DNA of 64,000 nt, from the NCBI RefSeq assembly GCF_010092985.1, contig NZ_CP048106.1, positions 2,728,001-2,792,000 of the forward strand. Direction: 5' to 3'. The notes below the pieces were generated by a model. The model saw only the letters and a list, made by a program, of their open reading frames with translations. It ran no database searches and was not told the DNA's origin. The translations under genes were made by a program, and so were the position numbers. This DNA comes from Pontibacter pudoricolor (GTDB lineage: Bacteria > Bacteroidota > Bacteroidia > Cytophagales > Hymenobacteraceae). This document shows, one piece after another, positions 1 through 9,662 of the stretch (positions within the stretch are counted from its first letter, which is position 1; each line of letters begins with the position of its first letter).

Positions 1-400
1 GTATGAATGGAAAGGAAGAATAGAACTTAAGAAGTTGACCCTTGAATAGATTATTACCATGCTGTTACAGTTTAACAAATGCGTAATTACCCGCAGCCAT
101 GAAACTGCGGTGCCTATCAGGGTACAGGTATAGTGTGTAGAGGAACAGCTATAAATAGAACGGCCTTCGTGCTAAAGCCGAACTATAAAGTAGCGTACGC
201 AAAACGTGGTGCTATATCTTTATTTTTTTGCACTATATTAAATAAAACTATGGCATTATATAGTATAAGTATATATATAATAAGTTAAACGACTTAAAAA
301 CTTAGCGAGAAGATACAGCCTGATGGCTATGTGCATTTGCGTGGGTTGAGAACTATAGTTAATTGTATTTACAAGTTAAAATGGCTGCTATAAAACAAGG
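1..400. other. AT-rich gene-free stretch
   Basis: I see no convincing gene here. The stretch is AT-rich, with a run of TA-rich sequence at about 255-285, one AACTATAGTT palindrome near 350-360, and a small 6-bp hairpin (CCGCAG 91-96 with CTGCGG 105-110). The function is unknown. It is probably the downstream spacer of the T9SS gene that ends at 462. Confidence 0.5.
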
Positions 401-431
401 CAGGGTGCCCGGAATTGCTCCAGGCACCCTG
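401..431 (-). terminator. Rho-independent terminator after T9SS protein 1
   Basis: CAGGGTGCC (401-409) pairs with GGCACCCTG (423-431). Read on the minus strand, the hairpin follows the stop codon at 462 and runs into CCTTGTTTTA. Position and strand fit termination of the 833-aa gene. Confidence 0.7.
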
Positions 432-461
432 TCTCTGTAGATTCAGCTTTTTTTTAAGGTC

Positions 462-2963
462 TTACCTTCTCTTCAATAATTTAACCGTCTTTGTACCGGA
501 TGCACTTTCTATGCGAGTCAGGTACATGCCTTCTGCTAACTCTCTTCCATCTACTTCAATAGACTTAGTTTCACCAGCTTTAGTAGTTCCTGATTTTAGC
601 TCCCGAACCAACTTGCCCTTCATATCATACAAGTTAATTACATACTTCCCGCTTTTCTCTAATGTAAACTCTATAGTTGTTTTATCATAGAAAGGTATCG
701 GGTAAGCCGTTACCTGATCGTCGGTTGGTTTCGCTTCTGTGCCTTTCAGTGACTGAACAGAGGATTGAGTTTGAATAGTAGCCGATGCTGTTTGAGTACA
801 ACTGGCAGTTGTATAGTTATTACAGGTAGTAGCACTTGAAATACACCCGGTCACATTATCTTTAACAGTAATGCTAAACCCAGATCCGGCAGCTAAGTTA
901 CCAAACACAGGGCTAGCCTGATAAGCGCCTCCGTTATTGCTATATGCATAGCGGTTTGGCTCTGCAGTCGTGTTCAACGGACAGGTTACTGTGACAGTAG
1001 CAGTAGTAGGTCCACACAAACTGGCATCTACTATAGTTACAGTAGGTGCAGACGGAGGGTTGGGAATGGCGTTTATGGTTTCAGTAGCAGCTGGCGATAC
1101 GCAAAGGCTGGCGTTTTGAGCAGTTATGGAGTGCGATCCGGCAGAAAGGCCTGTATAACCTCCTGCTGGATAGTCAGCATATGGTCCTCCATCCAAACTA
1201 AACTTTAAGCCCGAAGTGCTGGAAGTAATAGTAATTTTGGCCGCAACAGCACATGTAGGCTGCGTAACCGAAAGCTCTGGCGTAAGCGGTGTAGGAGGCT
1301 GGGAATTTACTACCTTAGTTACACCATCAGATATACAAACCCCACTCTTCGACCTAATGATGTAGCTACCAGGAGTAAGCATACCGAACACCCCGGTAGT
1401 GTTAGTGAAATCCGCAGGGTTAGTGCTGTTAATACTGAAAGTGAGCCCTTCGATAGAGGAAGTTACTCTGATAGTTCCAGTGGCTACTGTACAGGTTGGC
1501 TGGTCAACTTCAGCAGTTGGGGCAGCGGGAGTAGGAGGCTGGGAATCTAACGTACCGGTTGAAGGAGAAGAGATACAGCCAGTACTGTTTTTTACCCTTA
1601 CACTATAAGTACTTCCTGCCGCCAGATTAGAGAACGTTGTGCCGGTTTGCCATGTGCCGCCGTTCAGGCTATATTCCAAGCCTGTTCCTACCGGGGCCGT
1701 TACGGTCACACTTCCTGTAGGAGTGGTACAGGTAGGTTGCGTTGGTGATAGGGTTGGCGCTGCAGGATTGGCATTGATAACAACTGTAGCAGGAGTAGTT
1801 TTTTCGCAGCCATTTGTTATATAAGTGTAGGTAACTGTATAGGTACCGGGGGTACTGGTAGCTAAGTTTATTTCTCCTGTTGTAGCATTAATGCTTAATC
1901 CTGAGGTGCTGCTATATGTACCGCCAGTTACACCCGTTTGCGTAACAGAGGCAGTCCCTAAAGGGCAGTAAGGGCCTCCATAAGCAATTGTAGCAGAACC
2001 AAAGTTTATCGTCACAGGTATAGGCTGCACCATATCTTTGAGCGCCGCTGTTTGCGAGTCAGAAGCCTTTGTTTTTATAAAGATGGTTCTGATACTAAGC
2101 CCGGCACAGGGGTCAGCTAATTCCCTCAGGACTCCTGTCACATTCACGGCTGCTTCTACAAAAGCATACTGCGCGTAACTGGTACTTCCAAACCCCAAGA
2201 AAGGCACATCCACCGCTCCTGTTCTGTTTGTTTCGGCAAATACGAGGGCACTCAGGTCTCTTGTCGGCAACACATAATCATAAACGCCAGGAGAAACTTC
2301 CTGCCAGCGATAGATTCTTACAATTGGTTTAGATCCTCCGTTACTGTACTCCATCGAAACAACAAGGTCACCCACTGTTCTTCCACCTTCAGTTCCTGAA
2401 GTTGTAAAGCCATTGCCGGTTCCATTTCGCGTTACAGGTTTCTGTAATAGCTCAAAATCAATGTAGCTGGTGCCACTTGTAGATAACCTGTCTCCGCCAA
2501 TAATAATCCAGTCGTTATTGGAGGCATCTCTTGTAACCAGGTACATGGCATTGTTGATATCATTTTTGTTAGGCGCCTTGCTCACTGACCAGGCCCAGGT
2601 ACCTGGGTTAGCGTTAAACTTACTACCTTCAGTGAAAATTATATCAGCCCTGTCATTGTATGGGTCTCTTACTAGCTGGGCATTCAAGTCTCCATTAACA
2701 GTCCCGTCATTATTAAATACAAATCCTCCTGTGCCTCCTGGTCCTGCAACCCAGTCTCCAACGTTAAGATTGGTAAGGTTGGCTCTCAGGTTACCGTCAA
2801 TATCAAAACCTCCCGTTGGAGGTGATACTGGCGCTATTTGAGCTATAGCTGAACTGTTAACAATAAATAGAACCAATACTACCATAGCAAACCGCCATAG
2901 TAACTGAAGCTTTTTTAAAGGAACACTATCCGTGTCGGGTAAATAATTGTTAATGTTTTTCAT
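462..2963 (-). CDS. T9SS-exported multi-repeat surface protein
   Basis: This 833-aa exported protein starts with a charged stretch and a hydrophobic signal segment (about 23-42, ending SSAIAQ). Residues about 50-310 form an N-terminal domain shared with the neighbouring 675-aa protein (FDIDGN, DFEL, EGGRTVGDL and W-Q-E-V blocks). Then come an Ig-like/SprB-like stretch and four repeats of about 75 residues (about 403-476, 482-556, 562-634, 640-710), each opening with a P-T-C or S-L-C motif. Residues about 752-833 are a type A T9SS sorting domain (AYPIPF, INLYDMKGKLV, GMYLTRI, KTVKLLKR). The family context predicts secretion by the Por system and cell-surface attachment, probably for adhesion or gliding. 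The exact ligand is unknown. The start is an ATG directly before the signal peptide. Confidence 0.88.
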   Translation of the reverse strand: MKNINNYLPDTDSVPLKKLQLLWRFAMVVLVLFIVNSSAIAQIAPVSPPTGGFDIDGNLRANLTNLNVGDWVAGPGGTGGFVFNNDGTVNGDLNAQLVRDPYNDRADIIFTEGSKFNANPGTWAWSVSKAPNKNDINNAMYLVTRDASNNDWIIIGGDRLSTSGTSYIDFELLQKPVTRNGTGNGFTTSGTEGGRTVGDLVVSMEYSNGGSKPIVRIYRWQEVSPGVYDYVLPTRDLSALVFAETNRTGAVDVPFLGFGSTSYAQYAFVEAAVNVTGVLRELADPCAGLSIRTIFIKTKASDSQTAALKDMVQPIPVTINFGSATIAYGGPYCPLGTASVTQTGVTGGTYSSTSGLSINATTGEINLATSTPGTYTVTYTYITNGCEKTTPATVVINANPAAPTLSPTQPTCTTPTGSVTVTAPVGTGLEYSLNGGTWQTGTTFSNLAAGSTYSVRVKNSTGCISSPSTGTLDSQPPTPAAPTAEVDQPTCTVATGTIRVTSSIEGLTFSINSTNPADFTNTTGVFGMLTPGSYIIRSKSGVCISDGVTKVVNSQPPTPLTPELSVTQPTCAVAAKITITSSTSGLKFSLDGGPYADYPAGGYTGLSAGSHSITAQNASLCVSPAATETINAIPNPPSAPTVTIVDASLCGPTTATVTVTCPLNTTAEPNRYAYSNNGGAYQASPVFGNLAAGSGFSITVKDNVTGCISSATTCNNYTTASCTQTASATIQTQSSVQSLKGTEAKPTDDQVTAYPIPFYDKTTIEFTLEKSGKYVINLYDMKGKLVRELKSGTTKAGETKSIEVDGRELAEGMYLTRIESASGTKTVKLLKRR

Positions 2964-3546
2964 GAGTAATAAACTTTCATAGTGCGTAATTAAATGATGA
3001 TCAATATGCCTCTCTGGTTTACCAGAGCCATGAGTAACGGCAGGTTTCTATAATCCGGGAAGTATCTAGTAGGCTGCTCTAATAGAAGCGGATCCGGCTG
3101 GATCAGGGAGGAATCTTTAAAATTTTGGCAAAAGAGTAACTATTACCCTCTTGGTAGAGGTAGAGTAGTTTCATAAAGAACTATAAGTTAAAGTTAGGTT
3201 AAGACATTTAATGGGCTTCTTTAAAGCAGATATATCAGCTCTTTTGTTAAGTTAGACTGTATAAAATGCCGGTTCACAGCATCAGCTATAACAAGAGCAT
3301 GTAGAGGGGGTTGCTGCTATTATCAGAGTCTTGCAAAAGTATAGGTACCAGGTAGGGGTAGCACCGCGAAAAAATATAAGCAATACTAATTTGCACTCAC
3401 TACAACTATAACGCATCTTATAATATATTGCATTATACAAACAGTAATTTAACGTAAACAGGCATTTTTCAAGGGGGTAGAAACCCTAAAACCGAGCAAA
3501 CGAAAATAGAAAATGTACAATAAACCTAAGTATCACTTTTATCCTG
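2964..3546. other. Long AT-rich spacer between T9SS genes
   Basis: No credible ORF is present. On the minus strand TACTTTTG (complement of 3334-3341) matches the Bacteroidota -7 box TAnnTTTG, but I see no good -33 box, and it would imply a leader of about 370 nt for the 833-aa gene. The rest is AT-rich with no recognised structure. Confidence 0.4.
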
Positions 3547-3598
3547 ACTATAAAACAGGAAAGACCGGAATTTCTTCCGGTCTTTCCTGTTTTATAGT
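3547..3598 (-). terminator. Perfect 24-bp hairpin terminator
   Basis: The left arm 3547-3570 and right arm 3575-3598 are perfect reverse complements over 24 bp with a 4-nt loop (TTTC). The hairpin sits just downstream of the 675-aa T9SS gene, which ends at 3607. The arm ends carry ACTATA/TATAGT, so each also holds a half-copy of the window-wide CTATAG motif. Confidence 0.85.
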
Positions 3599-3606
3599 TT
3601 AGTATT

Positions 3607-5634
3607 TTATTCTTTTTTCAACAGTTTTACAGTGCGTGAGCCTGCACTATCTACCACGCGTATAAAGTACATGCCGTTCGGTAAGTTTCTGCCTTCCACT
3701 TCTATACTTTGCAACTGACCAGCTTTTGCTTTACCAGCTTTTAATTCTTTGATCAGTTTACCAGTACTATCATACAGATTGATAGCATAGTTACCGCTTC
3801 GCGCTGATTTAAATTCAATGTTGGCTCTGTCTCGGAATGGAACCGGATAGGCGGTGATGGTTTTATCAAAATCAGCTGTCTCAATCTCTTTAAGTGAGCT
3901 TGAAGAAGTTACAGTCTTAACAGCAGTAGTGGTTGAGTTAGGAGCTAAAGCTGTAGGACATGTTGTCACTATATCATCGCAGGTAGCTACCGCTTCGCAA
4001 CCATCTTTTCTAACTGTAAGCCTGAATGGATAACCTGCTACCAATCCTGTAAATATTAACGTTCCACTTGCATAATCCAATTTTGATTGATTGTATGTTG
4101 AAACCGGATCACCATTTTCGTCCAGTTGCTCGAGATAATAATCGGCACCAACAAGTGGATTACAAACACTTAATGTACCAGTTGGTCGGGAATCGCAAAT
4201 ACTTGGCTCAAGAAGTGTCACTATCGGATCATCTATAGTATTAATTGTAAGTGTAGTATACTCAAAAGGCGCACCGCATGTAGCTCCAGTTAAAACAGCC
4301 TTGTAGGTGCCAGCATCACCAGCTTCTACATCGGCAATAGCCAATGTACTGGATAAAGCAGCTGTAGTAATTGTTATTCTGCCACCAGTTACAAGCTCAC
4401 TGGACAATACTTCCTCATTAGCCATTGTATTTGGATCATCCGGCGTTACAACTTTATACCAGTCAATATTTGCTCCAGAAGCACCAGATCCTGAAACAGT
4501 TGCTACAAATAAAGCATCTTCACCAGGACATACAGCCACAGGATCTATGTCCTGCATCAGTGCTGGAGGTACTATAGCAAAATTAAATAAACTAAAGTCT
4601 TTCAACTCGCTGGTGTACGAAGATGAAGTACGGGTTTTTACCAGCATAGTAGCATCCGGTGAACAAGGGTCAAAAGTGCCAAACAAATCTGTCAGGTTTA
4701 CACCCATTTCTACAAACTGCAGCGCCATGGTAGTGTTAGAAGCAGAGCCATCTCCTGCAAAGGCAGTATTATCTCCTGCTGGCTCTACATCATTCCCATT
4801 AGTAACTATATAGGCTAAACCTGCAGGTATAGGTATATTCACCCAAGCATATGTAGTTTTATTAGCTTTGGTTACTTGCTGCCATTCAAATACTAAAGGA
4901 ATAGGTGTATTACCGCCTTTAGAAAAATCAACTACAAATAGTAAGTCGCCTGCAACAGTTCCAACTCTAGGTGTCCGGCCGCCAGTAGTTGCTAGTGATG
5001 CTGGTCCAAACATCTGAGTGGTAGTTTTTGAAATACCCGCCTGGTTATATTCAAAATCAAGGTAACTTGTACCATCAACCGAACGGGTTTCTGCACCCAT
5101 ATGCAACCAAGTATCACCGCTAACTTCTTTTGATCGGACATAAATATTGGTTAGGTCATTTTTTTGCGGGGCACTGGGATTTGAAGTATCTATTGAATAC
5201 GGGCTTTGGCCAGGTGCAATAAAATTGCCATTTTTGTTACTGGTACCAGCAAAAGTCTCTACCTCTATGTTACTTGCAATCACACCAGAGCCACTATTTC
5301 CATCCACTATCCAAATTGCATTTTCGTTAGCCACATTAGTTTCTCCAGGTATAGCATAACCAGATGGAGGAGTGGTCTGCTTCAATACACTTCTCCAGTC
5401 TATGCCCGTTGAAACACAGGTAGGAGTAGTACAGTTACCCGAAATAAAATCCCCATCAATTTCAAAATCACCGGCTTTACCTGGTACCCCTTTAGGATTT
5501 GGGTTCTGGGCTATTACAGAGGTAGTAAAAAGAAAAAATGCTGCCAACAATGCCCTGGTATTACGCCATGATGCCAGTTGGTTCTTAACCTGAACGCGTC
5601 TCGTTCCGGTAGAATAGTTAATAAGTTCTTTCAT
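3607..5634 (-). CDS. T9SS-exported protein, paralogue of the 833-aa protein
   Basis: This 675-aa exported protein has a signal segment at about 27-43 ending SVIAQN. Its N-terminal domain (about 50-355: FEIDGDF, YLDFEY, TGGRTPR, GDLLFVVDFSKGGN, FEWQQV) is related in block order to that of the 833-aa neighbour. A PKD/Ig-like segment follows (about 360-470), then one repeat-like unit, then a type A T9SS sorting domain over the last 80 residues or so (AYPVPF, INLYDSTGKLI, GMYFIRV, RTVKLLKK). It lacks the four-repeat array of its neighbour. Surface location is inferred from the sorting domain. The molecular role is unknown. Confidence 0.87.
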   Translation of the reverse strand: MKELINYSTGTRRVQVKNQLASWRNTRALLAAFFLFTTSVIAQNPNPKGVPGKAGDFEIDGDFISGNCTTPTCVSTGIDWRSVLKQTTPPSGYAIPGETNVANENAIWIVDGNSGSGVIASNIEVETFAGTSNKNGNFIAPGQSPYSIDTSNPSAPQKNDLTNIYVRSKEVSGDTWLHMGAETRSVDGTSYLDFEYNQAGISKTTTQMFGPASLATTGGRTPRVGTVAGDLLFVVDFSKGGNTPIPLVFEWQQVTKANKTTYAWVNIPIPAGLAYIVTNGNDVEPAGDNTAFAGDGSASNTTMALQFVEMGVNLTDLFGTFDPCSPDATMLVKTRTSSSYTSELKDFSLFNFAIVPPALMQDIDPVAVCPGEDALFVATVSGSGASGANIDWYKVVTPDDPNTMANEEVLSSELVTGGRITITTAALSSTLAIADVEAGDAGTYKAVLTGATCGAPFEYTTLTINTIDDPIVTLLEPSICDSRPTGTLSVCNPLVGADYYLEQLDENGDPVSTYNQSKLDYASGTLIFTGLVAGYPFRLTVRKDGCEAVATCDDIVTTCPTALAPNSTTTAVKTVTSSSSLKEIETADFDKTITAYPVPFRDRANIEFKSARSGNYAINLYDSTGKLIKELKAGKAKAGQLQSIEVEGRNLPNGMYFIRVVDSAGSRTVKLLKKE

Positions 5635-5677
5635 GTATAAAAATTCACATATTGATGTTGTGTTGTTAAGTGTTGAT

Positions 5678-5685
5678 CAAATTTA
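5678..5685 (-). promoter_or_regulatory. Candidate -7 box for the 675-aa T9SS gene
   Basis: The complement of 5678-5685 reads TAAATTTG, an exact match to the Bacteroidota -7 consensus TAnnTTTG, about 45 nt upstream of the ATG. I see no clear TTG at the usual 19-20 nt spacing, so only the -7 element is supported. Confidence 0.45.
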
Positions 5686-6208
5686 CTTTTTGCATCTCTG
5701 CAAAAACGGGTAGTGTTAAGTAGCACCATAAAACAGGTGTACAATTAAACTCACTATGTTAAATATTGCTGAAAGCAGGATCGATCAGGGAGGCTTGCAG
5801 AAATAACGCATAAGGTTATAACTGCTGCTCTTTTGATACAGGCAAAGCATTATGGAAGGGAATTAGGATACTATAATTTTTAACTTCTTTATCTTAAAAA
5901 GATTATGCGGAAAGCAGTGCTAGCATTTTAGCTTCTAATCTTAAAAGACTAGTGTAATAAATAAGCTGAGAATAGTAGGTAGAGGACAGCAAGCTGCTTC
6001 AAGACAATAACCATATAGCAGGCTATGCAAGCAGAGTATAATACCTAATAGAGGAAGTATTAAAAAAATTGAGTAGCTACCATAGTTCTAACGGAGGCTA
6101 CTCAATTTTGTACTAAGCTAATAAACAATTAAAGTAAACAGCTGAAAATGAACAGGGAAAATGCCTTTATATAGGGCAAGTATATATTAAAAGGTTACAA
6201 CAATTAAT
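5686..6208. other. AT-rich gene-free spacer
   Basis: No credible gene is present. The only clear structure is a terminator hairpin at 6065-6109, listed separately. The remainder is AT-rich sequence without recognised repeats. Confidence 0.5.
6065..6109 (-). terminator. Terminator after small ORF at 6209
   Basis: AAAATTGAGTAGC (6065-6077) pairs perfectly over 13 bp with GCTACTCAATTTT (6097-6109). On the minus strand it is followed by a seven-T run. It lies about 100 nt downstream of the 67-aa ORF and supports transcription of that ORF. Confidence 0.7.
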
Positions 6209-6412
6209 TCAGCATTCTGAAAAGCTGTAACCGTAGAAGTTGTATACTTTTAACTGCCTTGGTTTTTTATCGCCATACTGCCTGTAGTACACATGTTTAG
6301 GACTCTCGTCCGGAGACTCGTATCCCCACTTCAGTCTGTTTTTATACTTTAGTTCTTCCGGTAATTCTAGTTTTCGTTGTTTCATGTTAAGGCACGCTAA
6401 GTGGTTAAACAT
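6209..6412 (-). CDS. Small basic hypothetical protein
   Basis: A 67-aa ORF with no recognised domain. It is rich in Lys, Arg and Tyr, with a central GYESPDESPKHVYYRQYGDK stretch. A second ATG at 6385 (MKQRKLELPE, 58 aa) may be the real start, since the first nine residues look unlike the rest. A clear terminator lies downstream on the same strand. The basic, aromatic composition suggests a cytosolic protein. I assign no function. Confidence 0.55.
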   Translation of the reverse strand: MFNHLACLNMKQRKLELPEELKYKNRLKWGYESPDESPKHVYYRQYGDKKPRQLKVYNFYGYSFSEC

Positions 6413-6536
6413 TACTTACTAAACCGGGCTTACATTTACAAAACAGCCAGTTACTTCCATGTACGTAACCCAATACTCCCCGGATAGCAATAAAACAGTA
6501 TAAAACGTAACAGAAACAACTAAAATAGCGATCGGT

Positions 6537-7241
6537 CTACAAGACAACTATAGTTTGCTGCCTGGCTGCCCTGGCTCTTCTCTGCCATTCTACCAAACCC
6601 CAGAATGCCATTACCAGGAGCACAAAGTAAAACACAGAGGTAAATACCAACCCTTTCACAAAGTATAATGGTATGGAGGCAATGTTGGTGCCGATCCACC
6701 AGTACCAGCTTTCTACTTTCTTGCGTGCCATCAGCCACATGCCAGTGTAAGCGGTGGCACTGGCAAATGCATCGCCCCACGGTATTACTCCCGGGTAAAA
6801 AGCCCCTTTCAGGTAAACCAGGCTAAAATAAATAACCACATACAGCACCGCGAAAAAGGTAAGTTGCCATGCCCACATTTTAGGAGTAGAGAAAGTAATT
6901 TGCAGAACATGTTCCTGCTGATTATTGCGTTTGGCCCAAAGGTACCAGCCATATATGCTCAGAACAGAGTAATAAATGTTAACACTTGCCTCCCCTATCA
7001 GGTGGTATTTAAAGCTGAGGTACACGTAAATAATTGTACTGACAAGGCCGATCGGGTAAACCAGGATATCCTCTTTACGCGAATACCACACGCTAACTAT
7101 GCCTGCTATAACCGCTACATATTCTAACAGCGACGTCTGGATCATGCCGCTCACAAATTGCACCCAAACCTGGGTAAGGTCAACTACAGCGACCACAGAA
7201 AATATGGAAGGCACAGCAAGGATATCATTTAGAATTATCAT
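6537..7241 (-). CDS. pnuC: PnuC-family nicotinamide riboside transporter
   Basis: A 234-aa membrane protein with about seven hydrophobic segments and PnuC hallmarks: WYSRKEDILVYPIGLVSTII, the NIYYSVLSIYGWYLW block, and a C-terminal WYWWIGTNIASIPLYF block. PnuC proteins carry vitamin-B3-type substrates (nicotinamide riboside) across the inner membrane for NAD synthesis. Some relatives carry thiamine or riboflavin precursors, and the exact substrate cannot be read here. The start is ATG; an internal ATG at 7145 (MIQTSLLEYV) would give 202 aa and is also plausible. The gene is divergent from the rhodanese gene. Confidence 0.85.
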   Translation of the reverse strand: MIILNDILAVPSIFSVVAVVDLTQVWVQFVSGMIQTSLLEYVAVIAGIVSVWYSRKEDILVYPIGLVSTIIYVYLSFKYHLIGEASVNIYYSVLSIYGWYLWAKRNNQQEHVLQITFSTPKMWAWQLTFFAVLYVVIYFSLVYLKGAFYPGVIPWGDAFASATAYTGMWLMARKKVESWYWWIGTNIASIPLYFVKGLVFTSVFYFVLLVMAFWGLVEWQRRARAARQQTIVVL

Positions 7242-7349
7242 GAGCGGAATTTAGAGGCACAAATGGCTTATAGTTATAATTGGTTGCTAAGTTTGCAAAT
7301 CGAAACTTAATAGCCAACACAGCGCTACAACTATAAATTTACTTTACTT

Positions 7350-7667
7350 ATGGATGAAATTACTGCCCCGGAGTTAAAACAGCGTCTGGCCCATGGGCAT
7401 AAACTGCAGCTACTGGATGTAAGAGAGCCTGTTGAGTTCGAGATTTGTAACCTGGGTGGCGATCTTATCCCTTTGGGCAAGCTTCCAAAACAAACCGAGC
7501 GCATTCGCCGGGATATACCGGTTGTTGTTATTTGCCACCATGGTTTCCGGAGCGCCCAGGCTATAAATTTCCTGAGTCAGCGCTTTGGCTACGACAACCT
7601 GCTGAACCTGAAAGGCGGCATCCACGCCTGGGCAATACAGGTAGATCCTGAAATGGCTGTATACTAA
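7350..7667 (+). CDS. Single-domain rhodanese-like protein
   Basis: A 105-aa cytosolic protein that is one complete rhodanese domain: LLDVREPVEFEICNL near the N terminus, then the active-site loop CHHGFRS with catalytic Cys62, then LKGGIHAWA at the C terminus. Such domains carry a persulfide on the cysteine and move sulfur between partners. The two His residues after Cys62 make the loop resemble the GlpE/PspE type. The physiological acceptor is unknown. The gene stands alone. Confidence 0.88.
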   Translation: MDEITAPELKQRLAHGHKLQLLDVREPVEFEICNLGGDLIPLGKLPKQTERIRRDIPVVVICHHGFRSAQAINFLSQRFGYDNLLNLKGGIHAWAIQVDPEMAVY

Positions 7668-7752
7668 CCGAAACCTATAGTTGCTGAATAAAGCAGGTTT
7701 CTTTTATGCAGAACTATAGTTGCTGTGCTATAAGATGTCATAAAATTCCGGG

Positions 7753-7794
7753 CTGAAAGACGGGCCAAACGCTCATGTTCGTCCTGTCTTTCAG
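7753..7794 (+). terminator. Hairpin between rhodanese gene and guaB
   Basis: CTGAAAGACGGG (7753-7764) pairs with CCTGTCTTTCAG (7783-7794), 12 bp with one G-U pair. It is not followed by a good U tract, so it may be a processing or weak termination site. The rest of the 313-nt spacer before guaB is AT-rich, with several TATAGTT half-sites. Confidence 0.45.
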
Positions 7795-7902
7795 TCTTCC
7801 CAACATGTGCCATCTCAACATATCATCTCTCTTACAAATCTTATAATTCAGATACTCCTATTTATAGTTTACATACGCTTTAAATGGTAACCCAAAAAAT
7901 AA

Positions 7903-9450
<1,548 letters not shown>

Positions 9451-9468
9451 TTTTTAATTGCTTACATT

Positions 9469-9516
9469 TATAGTTGGTTGGTTTTATCAGATCCGAAATA
9501 AAGCCAACCAACTATA
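9469..9516 (+). terminator. guaB terminator hairpin
   Basis: TATAGTTGGTTGG (9469-9481) pairs perfectly with CCAACCAACTATA (9504-9516), and the stem continues for about six more pairs inward with one wobble. It is followed by an AT-rich stretch rather than a clean U run. The arms carry the TATAGTT/AACTATA half-site. Confidence 0.6.
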
Positions 9517-9662
9517 TATTTTATACGTTATGCAGGTTGTTTTTCTAACCGCAATTAAGCACCTTGTTTAACGAGCGAAAATTTTTCTTACCTTTCATTA
9601 AACAAAACACAACAAACACCAAAAAACAGTTGCTGCCTAAACTTAGCACGGTTTTCCGTTTT

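Noticed and set aside
9564..9662. Upstream TTG extension of the SpoIIE phosphatase
   Set aside because: The ATG at 9663 sits right before the first membrane segment; the extension is basic and unlike a domain. The TTG start remains possible.
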